From Nostoc sp. CHAB 5836 (GTDB taxonomy: Bacteria; Cyanobacteriota; Cyanobacteriia; Cyanobacteriales; Nostocaceae), in the NCBI RefSeq assembly GCF_020829445.1, contig NZ_JAIVFV010000054.1, positions 1 to 40,172 on the forward strand: a stretch of 40,172 nt of DNA. Direction: 5' to 3'. Position numbers and translations under genes: made by a program. Shown here in pieces: positions 26,165 to 33,820 of this stretch. Numbering within the stretch: position 1 is the first letter of the stretch; every line of letters begins with the position of its first letter. The notes beneath the pieces are model-generated. The model saw nothing but the letters and a program-made list of their open reading frames with translations, had not been told where the DNA came from and did no database searches.

Positions 26165-26293
26165 TTATAGCCCAATACGGTTCACTTAAGGCTGAAACTC
26201 TTTTTTTTTACGAACCACAGAGGCGCAGAGAACACAGAGAGAAGAGAGAAAGAGAAGGAGGAAATGCTTAACCCAAGTGTATTGCGCTATAAT
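26165..26293. mobile_element. R7 MITE-like element, copy B (extended inverted ends)
   Basis: CAATACGGTTCACTTAAGG on the left (26173) and TTAACCCAAGTGTATTG on the right (to 26284) bound the element. Here the inverted repeat extends outward: ATTATAGCC on the left, CGCTATAAT on the right. It lacks the 10-bp direct repeats seen at copies A and C. It sits between the giant kinase gene and plsC; the 259-base gap has no gene. A hairpin CTAAATCC/GGATTTAG lies at 26117-26143. Confidence 0.7.
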
Positions 26294-26370
26294 CTCCACA
26301 GCTTTTTCTGCCTTTGCTGTGGGACTGGCGATCGCTTATGCTAAATTCAGTTTGATTTGTATTATCTTCT

Positions 26371-27009
26371 GTGGACAAAAACCGCGAACCGTTTATCAGT
26401 CTGGCTCTTTATCACGCCTTTAAATGGTCAGTCGTCAGCCCCATGCTTCACACTTACTTTCGGGGTCAGATTCATGGTACGGAAAATGTCCCCCAATCAG
26501 GGCCGCTACTGGTAGTAAGTAATCACGCTAGTTACTTTGACCCGCCGATTGTCTCTAATTGTGTGCGTCGTCCAGTGGCGTACATGGCTAAGGAAGAGTT
26601 ATTTAAAATCCCCATTTTGGCGCAAGCGATTAAATTGTATGGTGCTTATCCAGTGAGTCGGGGAAATAGCGATCGCAATGCCATCCGTTCCGCCCTACAA
26701 TATCTCGATAAAGGTTGGGCTGTGGGTGTATTCTTGCAAGGTACTCGCACCCCAGATGGTCGAATTACAGACCCCAAAAGAGGCGCATTGCTGCTGGCGG
26801 CGAAAGCAAAAGCCCCAATATTGCCGGTGAGTGTCTGGGGTACTGAAGGGATTTTACACAAAGGCTCATCCTTACCTCGCGCAGTTCCCATTACCGTGAG
26901 AATTGGTAACTTGATCGATGTTCCCAGTTCCACTAATAAAGAGGAATTGGAGGCGTTGACCCAAAAATGTACCACAGTAATTAACGAAATGCATGATTTA
27001 GGTCGGTAA
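26371..27009 (+). CDS. plsC: 1-acyl-sn-glycerol-3-phosphate acyltransferase
   Basis: PlsC acylates lysophosphatidic acid to phosphatidic acid at the membrane. The 212-residue product has motif I NHASYFD with H52 and D57, the GAYPVSR stretch (91-97) typical of motif II, and motif III as FLQGTRTPDG, with Q123 where most members have Glu (FPEGTR). The PILPVSVWGTE region matches motif IV. The start is GTG at 26371, which gives the expected N-terminal length; the nearest in-frame ATG (M25) would cut into the domain. It is a likely former neighbour of fabD, now separated by the signalling block. A heptamer-type array and a membrane-protein gene follow on the same strand. Confidence 0.92.
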   Translation: MDKNREPFISLALYHAFKWSVVSPMLHTYFRGQIHGTENVPQSGPLLVVSNHASYFDPPIVSNCVRRPVAYMAKEELFKIPILAQAIKLYGAYPVSRGNSDRNAIRSALQYLDKGWAVGVFLQGTRTPDGRITDPKRGALLLAAKAKAPILPVSVWGTEGILHKGSSLPRAVPITVRIGNLIDVPSSTNKEELEALTQKCTTVINEMHDLGR

Positions 27010-27065
27010 TTAGACAAACTAGAGATATATGCTTTAGGGAGGTAGCGATCGCTATTAAGTTCATG

Positions 27066-27104
27066 TCTTAATTACGAATTACGAATTACGAATTACGAAT
27101 TATT
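27066..27104 (+). repeat. AATTACG heptamer array before the AI-2E-family gene
   Basis: Four to five units of AATTACG end directly at the ATG at 27105 (AATTATTATG). A second STRR-like heptamer type abutting a start codon. No Shine-Dalgarno sequence is visible between array and gene. Confidence 0.85.
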
Positions 27105-28142
27105 ATGAGCGGCTTGGAAGCCAAGAATTTTTGGGAACGATTAAATAATCTGGCGCTAGTCCGCTTTTTGCTTTTAGTTGCTTCTGGCTGGGCAATAGTA
27201 CAACTTTTAGCTTACTTTGAAGCGGTCATTGTGATTTTTACATTTGCGGCAATTTTAGCTTTTTTGCTCAGTTATCCTGTACAAGGGCTGCGGCGTTTTT
27301 TGCCCCACGGTGTAGCTGTTGGTGTCGTTTTCTTGATCAGTATTGTGATTATAGGCGGTGTGATAATTACTGTGAGCTTAACGGTTTTATCGCAAGGACA
27401 ACAATTAATTGATAGTATTACTGCATTTTTAAATTCTTTAATACCTTTATTAGAAGGGTTAGAAGGATTTTTAAAAAAACGTAATTTGCAAATAGATTTA
27501 AGTTTTATTGAAGAACAATTACGGAATCAAGCTGTATCAAGCCTTGTTACTAGTTTAGCTATTTTACAAGGGTTTATGACCAACTTTGTAACTTTTGTGT
27601 TGATTGCAGTTGTGGCTTTTTTCATGTTACTAGATGGAGACAAATTGTGGAATTTCATTTTAAAAATAGTACCAAAACAGCGCCGCAATAGATTTACAAA
27701 TATTATCAGAAAGTCGTTTTTAGGATTTTTTAGGGGTCAGCTATTGTTAAGTGTATTTCTCACAAGTACGACTTTCATAGTTTTCTTAATATTAAATGTA
27801 CCTTTTGCTTTGATATTATCAATAATAGTTGGAATTCTTGATATCATTCCTGGCATAGGAGCAACATTAGGAGTAAGCACAGTGACTTTATTTGTGCTGT
27901 CTCAAGGTGTTTGGTTAGCATTAAAAGTATTAATAGCTTGCATTATCCTCCAGCAAGTACAAGACAACTTGATTGCGCCCCGAATTATGCAAGGTGCGCT
28001 GAATCTTAATCCTGTAGTGGTGTTTTTTGCTTTGCTAGTAGGTGCTAAAGTCGCAGGTTTACTAGGAGTTTTTATATCTATTCCCATCGCTGGAGTAATT
28101 GTATCTTTATTTGAAATTGATGAAATGAAATCTGAAGTTTAG
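27105..28142 (+). CDS. AI-2E family transporter (PerM-like membrane protein)
   Basis: A 345-residue polytopic inner-membrane protein of the AI-2E/PerM/YdiK family. Some members export small molecules or ions; substrates of cyanobacterial ones are mostly unknown. Evidence: paired N-terminal membrane segments (about 20-65), another at about 70-95, a soluble loop (about 100-155), and the diagnostic C-terminal half with GILDIIPGIGATLG and DNLIAPRIMQGALNLNP followed by two further membrane segments. The ATG at 27105 directly follows the AATTACG array. A long TTGGTCA-type array follows the stop. Calling it an AI-2E transporter reflects the family name only. Confidence 0.9.
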   Translation: MSGLEAKNFWERLNNLALVRFLLLVASGWAIVQLLAYFEAVIVIFTFAAILAFLLSYPVQGLRRFLPHGVAVGVVFLISIVIIGGVIITVSLTVLSQGQQLIDSITAFLNSLIPLLEGLEGFLKKRNLQIDLSFIEEQLRNQAVSSLVTSLAILQGFMTNFVTFVLIAVVAFFMLLDGDKLWNFILKIVPKQRRNRFTNIIRKSFLGFFRGQLLLSVFLTSTTFIVFLILNVPFALILSIIVGILDIIPGIGATLGVSTVTLFVLSQGVWLALKVLIACIILQQVQDNLIAPRIMQGALNLNPVVVFFALLVGAKVAGLLGVFISIPIAGVIVSLFEIDEMKSEV

Positions 28143-28273
28143 TTATTTGTTATTTGTTATTGGTCATTGGTCATTTGTCATTTGTCATTTGTCATTGGTC
28201 GTTTGTCATTGGTTATTGGTCATTGGTCGTTTGTCATTGGTCATTGGTCATTGGTCATTGGTCGTTTGTCATG
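28143..28273 (+). repeat. TTGGTCA/TTTGTCA heptamer array
   Basis: About 18 units of TTGGTCA with variants (TTTGTCA, TTGGTCG, TTGGTTA) begin at the stop codon of the AI-2E-family gene. Same family as the arrays at 9753 and 11036. Confidence 0.9.
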
Positions 28274-28331
28274 AAGTACCTTTTAGTTAATAATGTGAAA
28301 AGAGCCAGCTAAAAATAAACATTCGGGAATA

Positions 28332-28619
28332 ATGTCGGATTTAAGAGCGGAATTAACAGAAATTTTGGATGAAGCAGAGTGGGAGTGGCTCATTCCTCAT
28401 GTGCAACGAGATGCAGTAATTTTGATACCACCTGAGTTAAGCTTGGTGGATGTTGGAGTAGCGATCGCCAGTGATAACATTGCATTAGTGGAAAAATGGG
28501 TTGATAAACAATTGATTGCCAAACCCACGATAGTACAGGTGGGAGAATGGAATGGCAATCGCACTAAGCGATTTAATACTCTCATCGTTCAGCCTTACGT
28601 TCTGGTGCAAGAAATATAG
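28332..28619 (+). CDS. DUF2288 family protein
   Basis: A 95-residue soluble protein that I recognise as DUF2288, from the opening MSDLRAELTEILDEAEWEWL, the central VGVAIASDNIALVEKWV and the C-terminal KRFNTLIVQPYVLVQEI. The function is unknown. It stands alone between a heptamer array and an R1 element, on the same strand as plsC and the AI-2E-family gene upstream. The ATG at 28332 matches the usual family N-terminus. Confidence 0.85.
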   Translation: MSDLRAELTEILDEAEWEWLIPHVQRDAVILIPPELSLVDVGVAIASDNIALVEKWVDKQLIAKPTIVQVGEWNGNRTKRFNTLIVQPYVLVQEI

Positions 28620-28640
28620 CAATTTTCATTTGTATCCAAT

Positions 28641-28733
28641 AGACATAGGAGTGAAAAAGAATTTTTTTGACGTAGCAGTACTACGTCTCTACAAGGGTTC
28701 TGGGTAACGCATATTTAATTTCACCAGATGTCT
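28641..28733 (+). mobile_element. R1 element, copy 3
   Basis: A 93-bp copy from AGACATAGGAG to CCAGATGTCT, flanked by AAT (28638-28640 and 28734-28736). The left arm of the palindromic core is eroded (TTTTTTTGACGTAGCA against TGCTACGTCTCTAC-like right arm). Confidence 0.8.
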
Positions 28734-28749
28734 AATATAGTTTTACCTC

Positions 28750-28829
28750 ACTTCCATTCCTCTCTGCTAAAAGGAGAGAGGCTTTGAATCTTACTCCCCT
28801 TCCCTTGTAGGGAAGGGGCTGGGGGTTAG
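28750..28829 (+). repeat. R3-type repeat, copy 2 (partial)
   Basis: Shares TTCCATTCCTCTC, GAGGCTTTGAATCTTACTCC and GGGGGTTAGGT with the block at 4050-4180, but the GTGCAACTT ends are absent. It abuts the R7 copy C target repeat. Confidence 0.65.
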
Positions 28830-28839
28830 GTCTATATTG

Positions 28840-28958
28840 CAATACACTTGGGTTAAGCATTTCCTCCTTCTCTCTTCTCTCTTCTCTCTTCTCTCTGTGT
28901 TCTCTGCGCCTCTGTGGTTCGTAAAAAAAGAGTTTCAGCCCTTTTGTGAACCGTATTG
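28840..28958. mobile_element. R7 MITE-like element, copy C, with 10-bp target duplication
   Basis: A 119-bp element, CAATACACTTGGGTTAAGC to TTGTGAACCGTATTG, inverted relative to copy B. Perfect 10-bp direct repeats GTCTATATTG flank it (28830-28839 and 28959-28968). A 93-codon open frame crosses it but is not a gene. Nothing else is seen between 28969 and the mutS2 start. Confidence 0.85.
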
Positions 28959-29129
28959 GTCTATATTGGACTCAACTGAGAACCGCTATAGTTGCTGCTT
29001 AATAGGTTTTTGTGGCGTTTTTCATCTGTTTTTTGATTGGGAAGTCCCTAAAGCCAAATTTTCTCCTTTAGGATTTAGCCATCTAGCAACTATAATTGTT
29101 AGGATAATTTCAGATTAGATGTTGAAACC

Positions 29130-31616
29130 TTGATCCAATCTGAAACCTTAGAATTATTAGAATGGTATCGCCTCTGCGAACACCTTGCCACCTTCGCGGC
29201 AACTAAGCTGGGGGCGACAGCTGCGCGTCATCTGAAAATACCCGATTCTCAGAGCCAAAGCGAACAGTTGTTAGAGCAAACCAAAGAAGTCTACCAACTG
29301 GAAACTCGCCTCACTACAGGACTGTCATTTGAGGGAATTCAAGATATAGGCGATTCCTTAGAACGAGCAGAACGCAGTGGAGTTTTGGCAGGGGAAGAAC
29401 TGTTAGCGATCGCCACCACCCTGGCTGGTGCTAGAAATTTGCGCCGTGTTATTGACAATCAGGAAGATTTGCCGATACTAACTGATTTGGTTGCCGATTT
29501 GCGGACTTATCCAGAACTAGAACAGGAAATTCACCGTTGTATTGATGAACGGGCCCAGGTAACTGACCGCGCAAGTCAAAAACTGGGAGAAATTCGCACA
29601 GATTTGCGACGACTACGCAGCCAAATTACCCAAAAACTGCAAAATATCTTACAGGCAAAATCTGGCGCAGTTCAGGAACAGCTAATCACCCAACGGAGCG
29701 ATCGCTTTGTCATCCCCGTAAAAGCACCGCAAAAAGATGCCATCCCCGGTATTGTCCACGATACCTCTACCAGTGGTGCTACCCTGTACGTAGAACCGAA
29801 TTCAGTAGTACCTCTAGGCAACCAACTGCGGCAGATAATTAGGAGAGAGCAAGCCGAAGAAGAAGCGGTTCGCCGCATTTTGACCGAACAAATCGCCGCA
29901 GTCAAACCAGATTTAGAGAGATTGTTAGCGATCGCTACCACTTTGGATCTGGCAACCGCTAGATCACGATATAGTTACTGGCTAGGAGCGAACCCCCCAC
30001 GATTTATTCAGCGAGAAGACAGGGAAATCATCACCTTGCGGAACTTACGACATCCTTTATTAGTGTGGCAGGAACAGCACGAACAAGGACAACCAGTAGT
30101 TCCTGTAGATTTGCTGATCAGTCCGCAAATTCGGGTAGTAACCATTACTGGGCCCAATACGGGCGGTAAAACTGTAACCTTAAAAACCTTGGGGTTAGCA
30201 GCATTGATGGCCAAAGTGGGTTTATTTGTCCCCGCCCGTGAACCAGTAGAAATACCTTGGTTTGATCAAGTGCTGGCAGATATTGGCGATGAACAATCCT
30301 TACAGCAGAGTTTATCCACATTCTCTGGGCACATCCGCCGGATTAGTCGGATTTTGGAAGCATTGGGGAGTGGGGGAGATGAGGGGGATGAGGGGGATGA
30401 GGGGGATGAGGGGGATTGCAATGCGCCATACTTGGGCAACTCTTGGAGACGCTACGCGAACGCTCAGTACAAGTGCCCTATGCCCAATTCTCTCGTTTTA
30501 CTTGATGAAGTCGGCGCGGGGACTGATCCAGTTGAAGGTAGTGCTTTAGCGATCGCTTTGTTGCAATATCTCGCTAGCCATTCCCAGTTAACGATCGCCA
30601 CTACTCACTTCGGCGAACTCAAAGCCCTAAAATACGAAGACGATCGGTTTGAAAATGCTTCTGTAGAATTTGACGAAAGTACTCTATCACCGACTTACCG
30701 TCTGTTGTGGGGCATCCCCGGACGTTCTAACGCCTTAACTATTGCTCTGCGCTTGGGATTAAAACCGGAAGTGGTACAACAGGCAAAAACCCAAGTGGGA
30801 GAGGCCACGGACGAAGTTAACCAGGTAATTGCTGGGTTAGAAGCGCAACGCCGCCGCCAGGAAACCAAAGCTGCGGAAGCCCAAAGTTTGTTACAGCAAG
30901 CGGAACGTTTATACAAAGAAGTATCCGCAAAAGCCGCAAGTTTGGAGGAGAGGGAGAGCAGTTTACGGGCTTCACAGGAAGTCGCAGTGCAACAAGCGAT
31001 CGCTCAAGCCAAAAGTGAAATTGCTCAAGTTATCCGCCGCTTGCAGCAAGGTACGCCCACAGCCCAAGAGGCCCAGCAAGCTACCAATGCTTTAAATCAG
31101 ATTGGTCAGCAATATCAGCCAGCAACGCCAGCAAAACCAAAACTTGGGTTTATGCCGAAAGTAGGCGATCGCCTCCGTGTTCCCAAATTGGGACAGACAG
31201 CCGACGTCATCACCGCGCCCGATGAAGATGGCGAGTTAAGCGTTCGCTTTGGGCTGATGAAGATGACTGTGAAGTTAGAAGACGTAGAATCCCTAGATGG
31301 TCAAAAAGCCGAACCAATTATCAAACCCAAAGCAGCCCCAGCAGCAGTAGCCCCGCCACCGCAAAATGTCCCAGAAATTCGGACTTCCCAAAATACCATC
31401 GATTTACGTGGTAAACGGGTAGCTGATGCCGAATACATTTTAGATAAAGCCATCTCGGAAGCTACAAGCCCAGTGTGGATTATTCACGGGTACGGCACTG
31501 GTAAACTGCGACAAGGAGTTCACGCCTTTTTGCAACAGCATCCCAGAGTGAAAAACTACGAACCAGCAGAACAAGCAGATGGCGGCACCGGTGTCACCGT
31601 TGCTCACATAAAATAA
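29130..31616 (+). CDS. mutS2: MutS2 with an in-frame repeat insertion
   Basis: MutS2 family ATPase/nuclease, implicated in bacteria in suppressing recombination or rescuing stalled ribosomes. The 828 residues comprise an N-terminal helical core (1-300), ABC-type ATPase (Walker A TGPNTGGKT 340-348; Walker B LVLLDEVGAGTD 455-466), a coiled coil (about 515-620) and a C-terminal Smr domain (TIDLRGKRVADAEY; WIIHGYGTGKLRQGV). About 40 residues (413-452), beginning GSGGDEGDEGDEGD, sit between the signature helix (SGHIRRISRILEAL) and Walker B, where homologues pass directly from one to the other. They derive from repeat DNA. The start is TTG at 29130; the ATG 11 bases earlier is out of frame. A Uma2 gene follows after 17 bases. 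Confidence 0.94.
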   Translation: MIQSETLELLEWYRLCEHLATFAATKLGATAARHLKIPDSQSQSEQLLEQTKEVYQLETRLTTGLSFEGIQDIGDSLERAERSGVLAGEELLAIATTLAGARNLRRVIDNQEDLPILTDLVADLRTYPELEQEIHRCIDERAQVTDRASQKLGEIRTDLRRLRSQITQKLQNILQAKSGAVQEQLITQRSDRFVIPVKAPQKDAIPGIVHDTSTSGATLYVEPNSVVPLGNQLRQIIRREQAEEEAVRRILTEQIAAVKPDLERLLAIATTLDLATARSRYSYWLGANPPRFIQREDREIITLRNLRHPLLVWQEQHEQGQPVVPVDLLISPQIRVVTITGPNTGGKTVTLKTLGLAALMAKVGLFVPAREPVEIPWFDQVLADIGDEQSLQQSLSTFSGHIRRISRILEALGSGGDEGDEGDEGDEGDCNAPYLGNSWRRYANAQYKCPMPNSLVLLDEVGAGTDPVEGSALAIALLQYLASHSQLTIATTHFGELKALKYEDDRFENASVEFDESTLSPTYRLLWGIPGRSNALTIALRLGLKPEVVQQAKTQVGEATDEVNQVIAGLEAQRRRQETKAAEAQSLLQQAERLYKEVSAKAASLEERESSLRASQEVAVQQAIAQAKSEIAQVIRRLQQGTPTAQEAQQATNALNQIGQQYQPATPAKPKLGFMPKVGDRLRVPKLGQTADVITAPDEDGELSVRFGLMKMTVKLEDVESLDGQKAEPIIKPKAAPAAVAPPPQNVPEIRTSQNTIDLRGKRVADAEYILDKAISEATSPVWIIHGYGTGKLRQGVHAFLQQHPRVKNYEPAEQADGGTGVTVAHIK
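30366..30485 (+). repeat. GGGGGATGA 9-mer repeat plus filler inside mutS2
   Basis: About five units of the 9-mer (30370-30415, coding GDE repeats), then TTGCAATGCG and a stretch with GGAGACGCTACGCGAACG. The latter has the same words as the insertion in the DUF4335 gene at 34745. The 9-mer is the inverse of the array at 6771-6842. Confidence 0.85.
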
Positions 31617-31633
31617 AGAGCAGGAAATTTGCT

Positions 31634-32284
31634 ATGTTACTTGAACTCAATCAACTAATTGTTAGAGCCGGTCATCAGTTGTTGATTAAAGATGTCTCAT
31701 GGTCGGCATACAAAGGCATTTTAGCAGAATTGGGGAGCGATCGCAGTTCGCGGATAGGTTACAGTCGAGGGGTGCTAGAAATAATGGCTCCATTGCCAGA
31801 GCATGAAGTAGCCAAAGTTATTATTGGGGATTTGGTAAAAGCTTTATTAGAAGAACTTGATTTGGAATTTTGGAGTTTGGGGTCTACGACTTTTGATAAA
31901 GAAAGTATGGATGCTGGGGTAGAACCCGATGATTGTTTCTATATCCAAAACGAAGCGAGAATCAGGGGCAAAGATAGAATCAATTTAGAAACTGACCCGC
32001 CTCCAGATTTGGCTATTGAAATTGATATTACCTCCCGTACTCGTTTTAATAATTATCAAGCTTTGAGAGTACCAGAACTGTGGCGATGGAATGGAAGCAA
32101 GTTGGAAATAAACGTGCTGTTCAATGGTAAATATATAGAATCAAATACTAGTTCTATTTTCCCCAATCTCCCAATAAACCAAGTGATTCCCGAATATTTC
32201 ATGCAGAGTAAAACCAATGGCAGAAATGCGACAATCAAAGCATTTCGTGCGTGGATAAGACAGCAAATTAGTAACACAATTTAG
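31634..32284 (+). CDS. Uma2 family protein (DUF820, restriction-endonuclease-like fold)
   Basis: A 216-residue member of the Uma2/DUF820 family, greatly expanded in cyanobacteria and predicted to have a PD-(D/E)XK nuclease fold; biological roles are largely unknown. Visible landmarks are VEPDDCFYI (E97-D100), PPDLAIEIDITSRTR (D125, E129, D131) and the tryptophan-containing VPELWRWNG. A Shine-Dalgarno-like AGGAA lies just before the ATG. The 17-base spacing to mutS2 makes co-transcription likely. R5 begins 26 bases after its stop. Confidence 0.85.
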   Translation: MLLELNQLIVRAGHQLLIKDVSWSAYKGILAELGSDRSSRIGYSRGVLEIMAPLPEHEVAKVIIGDLVKALLEELDLEFWSLGSTTFDKESMDAGVEPDDCFYIQNEARIRGKDRINLETDPPPDLAIEIDITSRTRFNNYQALRVPELWRWNGSKLEINVLFNGKYIESNTSSIFPNLPINQVIPEYFMQSKTNGRNATIKAFRAWIRQQISNTI

Positions 32285-32309
32285 TTGAAATTCTCAGAAA
32301 TAGCTCTAA

Positions 32310-32546
32310 GAGGATGTTTGAAAAGTATTTGACTGTGATTTTAGGCACTCGTTGATCCCCCCTAACCCCCCTTAAAAAAGGGGGGAACCGGAATCAAAGC
32401 CCCCCTTTTTTAAGGGGAGCCACTGCGGTCTTCTCCCAAGGGGAGACGCCAAGGGCGATGGGGTCTCCCCAAGTGAAGCAAGTGGCGTGGATTTAGGGGG
32501 ATCAACAACGTTTTGTTACCGAGAAGAGAACTTTTCAAACATCCTC
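32310..32546 (+). mobile_element. R5 MITE-like element, copy 1
   Basis: A 237-bp element bounded by inverted ends GAGGATGTTTGAAAAGT and ACTTTTCAAACATCCTC, flanked by TAA (32307-32309, 32547-32549). The interior has two C/G-rich hairpins (CCCCCTTAAAAAAGGGGG type). It carries about 70 extra bases (about 32421-32490, CTCCCAAGGGGAGACGCC) missing from the inverted copy at 37785-37947, so it also contains a nested insertion. Confidence 0.85.
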
Positions 32547-32591
32547 TAATGGTGAATGAAAATACGACGAATGACCAAGCCTAACTTTGCA

Positions 32592-32667
32592 GCCTCTTTC
32601 TCTCTGTGTTCTCTGCGCCTCTGTGGTTCGTAAAAAAAGAGTTTCAGCCCTTTTGTGAACCGTATTG
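32592..32667 (+). repeat. R7 element, partial copy D
   Basis: Matches the right two thirds of R7 copy C (TCTCTGCGCCTCTGTGGTTCG to GAACCGTATTG) but lacks a left end. The rest of the 681-base gap to 32965 is AT-rich and contains the candidate RNA structure below. Confidence 0.75.
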
Positions 32668-32861
32668 GGAGCTATTCTACATAATTACTTAGCGATAATT
32701 ACCGATTAACATTCAAAACAATAGTTTATTTATACTTTTGTACGGAACTTGCAGCGAAAGTCGAGTAAACCTTAACTAAAATTGATACTTTTCTACTTTG
32801 TCGAAAATAAATTTTCATCTAGAGTAGGACAAAGATATATGCTGTTTACCAAAAAACAAAG

Positions 32862-32924
32862 CTAACTCAAGCCTCTGGCCCATAGCGATGGGAAACCAAG
32901 CTTAATGCTTTAGAGTCTGGTTTC
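32862..32924 (+). promoter_or_regulatory. Candidate structured leader upstream of DUF3038
   Basis: Two adjacent stem-loops: CCCAT-AGCG-ATGGG (32879-32892), then GAAACC (32892-32897) pairing with GGTTTC (32919-32924) around an inner AAGC-TTAAT-GCTT hairpin (32898-32910). The end lies about 40 bases upstream of the DUF3038 start. It does not match a riboswitch I can name. Confidence 0.35.
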
Positions 32925-32965
32925 AAAATGGGTAACAGCAACATCCCCTATCAGCTTGATCACCT

Positions 32966-33571
32966 ATGCTAAAAGTTATGCACTCGGCCACCAACTCAGC
33001 CACCCCAAATTCCCAGTGGGAGGATTTAATCAAGCTTCCAGCCCCAAACACAGTTCAATGGGACAATATCAAAACCCAATTAGACTTGGTGCTGTTGGCG
33101 CTAGAAACCTTAACTGGGATTGGCTCAGAGGCTATGCTTTCGGCGGCAACTGATCTGAATTTAGAGTCAAGAGTGCCAGACCGCGTAGCTTTATGGCGAC
33201 TGCGCCAATCAAATCCCCTACGCAAAGGTCAAGGAGGGCGTAAAAAGCTAGATATCGAAGAAGCGCGATCGCTTGTTTTGATCATCTGCTACCTAGCCAA
33301 ACAGCACCAAGAATTGATTCGCCGCGCTGTCGGCCTGTTAGAACAAATGGCAGAAAATAACCGGGAACCTCACCAGGCTGCTTTACTTGGAGATTATATT
33401 GATGCTTTTTGCAACACCTACCAAGAACGGATGGAAGAGGACGAGCAAATCTCAACGGATTTACTAACGAACCTGGCACTAAAACTGCTTGTAGATTTAC
33501 TTTTTTACAGTGCTGCTGGTGGCCATCGCCGTCTCTGGCTAACACTTATAGACCGTTCGACAAAATTTTAA
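32966..33571 (+). CDS. DUF3038 family protein
   Basis: A 201-residue cyanobacterial protein that I recognise as DUF3038. It is predicted soluble and largely helical; landmark stretches are LDLVLLALETLTGIGSEAML, RVALWRLRQSNPLRKGQGG and EEARSLVLIICYLAKQHQELI. Another Met five codons in (32981) could be the true start. The DUF4335 gene follows 250 bases downstream on the same strand; these two families usually occur together in cyanobacteria, so a joint role is likely but unknown. The 33572-33820 spacer shows no repeat or gene. Confidence 0.8.
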   Translation: MLKVMHSATNSATPNSQWEDLIKLPAPNTVQWDNIKTQLDLVLLALETLTGIGSEAMLSAATDLNLESRVPDRVALWRLRQSNPLRKGQGGRKKLDIEEARSLVLIICYLAKQHQELIRRAVGLLEQMAENNREPHQAALLGDYIDAFCNTYQERMEEDEQISTDLLTNLALKLLVDLLFYSAAGGHRRLWLTLIDRSTKF

Positions 33572-33820
33572 ATTTTAGATTTGAAATTCCTCAACCAAAA
33601 TTCGCTTTCAAAAGTTTGTTAGGTAAGGATTCCCTTTTGATGGTCGTTAGCTCTTGGGCGATACACTATCAGCACTGCTTCCTGTTTGCACACCAGATTG
33701 CATAACGGAAAGAACCTGACAAAGTTCTGAGTGGAGGAATCCACTGGATCAACTTTTGTTTGCAAGCAACTGGCTTAACTTTTTGCAAAATCCCCAATAG
33801 TCTCCCTCGCAGTTTTTGTC

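Noticed and set aside
28837..29118. 93-codon plus-strand frame before mutS2
   Set aside because: Starts inside R7 copy C and has no protein-like features beyond the repeat.
32862..32924. Cyclic-di-GMP (GEMM) riboswitch
   Set aside because: Some words look similar (AAAGC, GCCTCTGGCCC), but the conserved core and tetraloop receptor could not be laid out; kept only as an unnamed structure.
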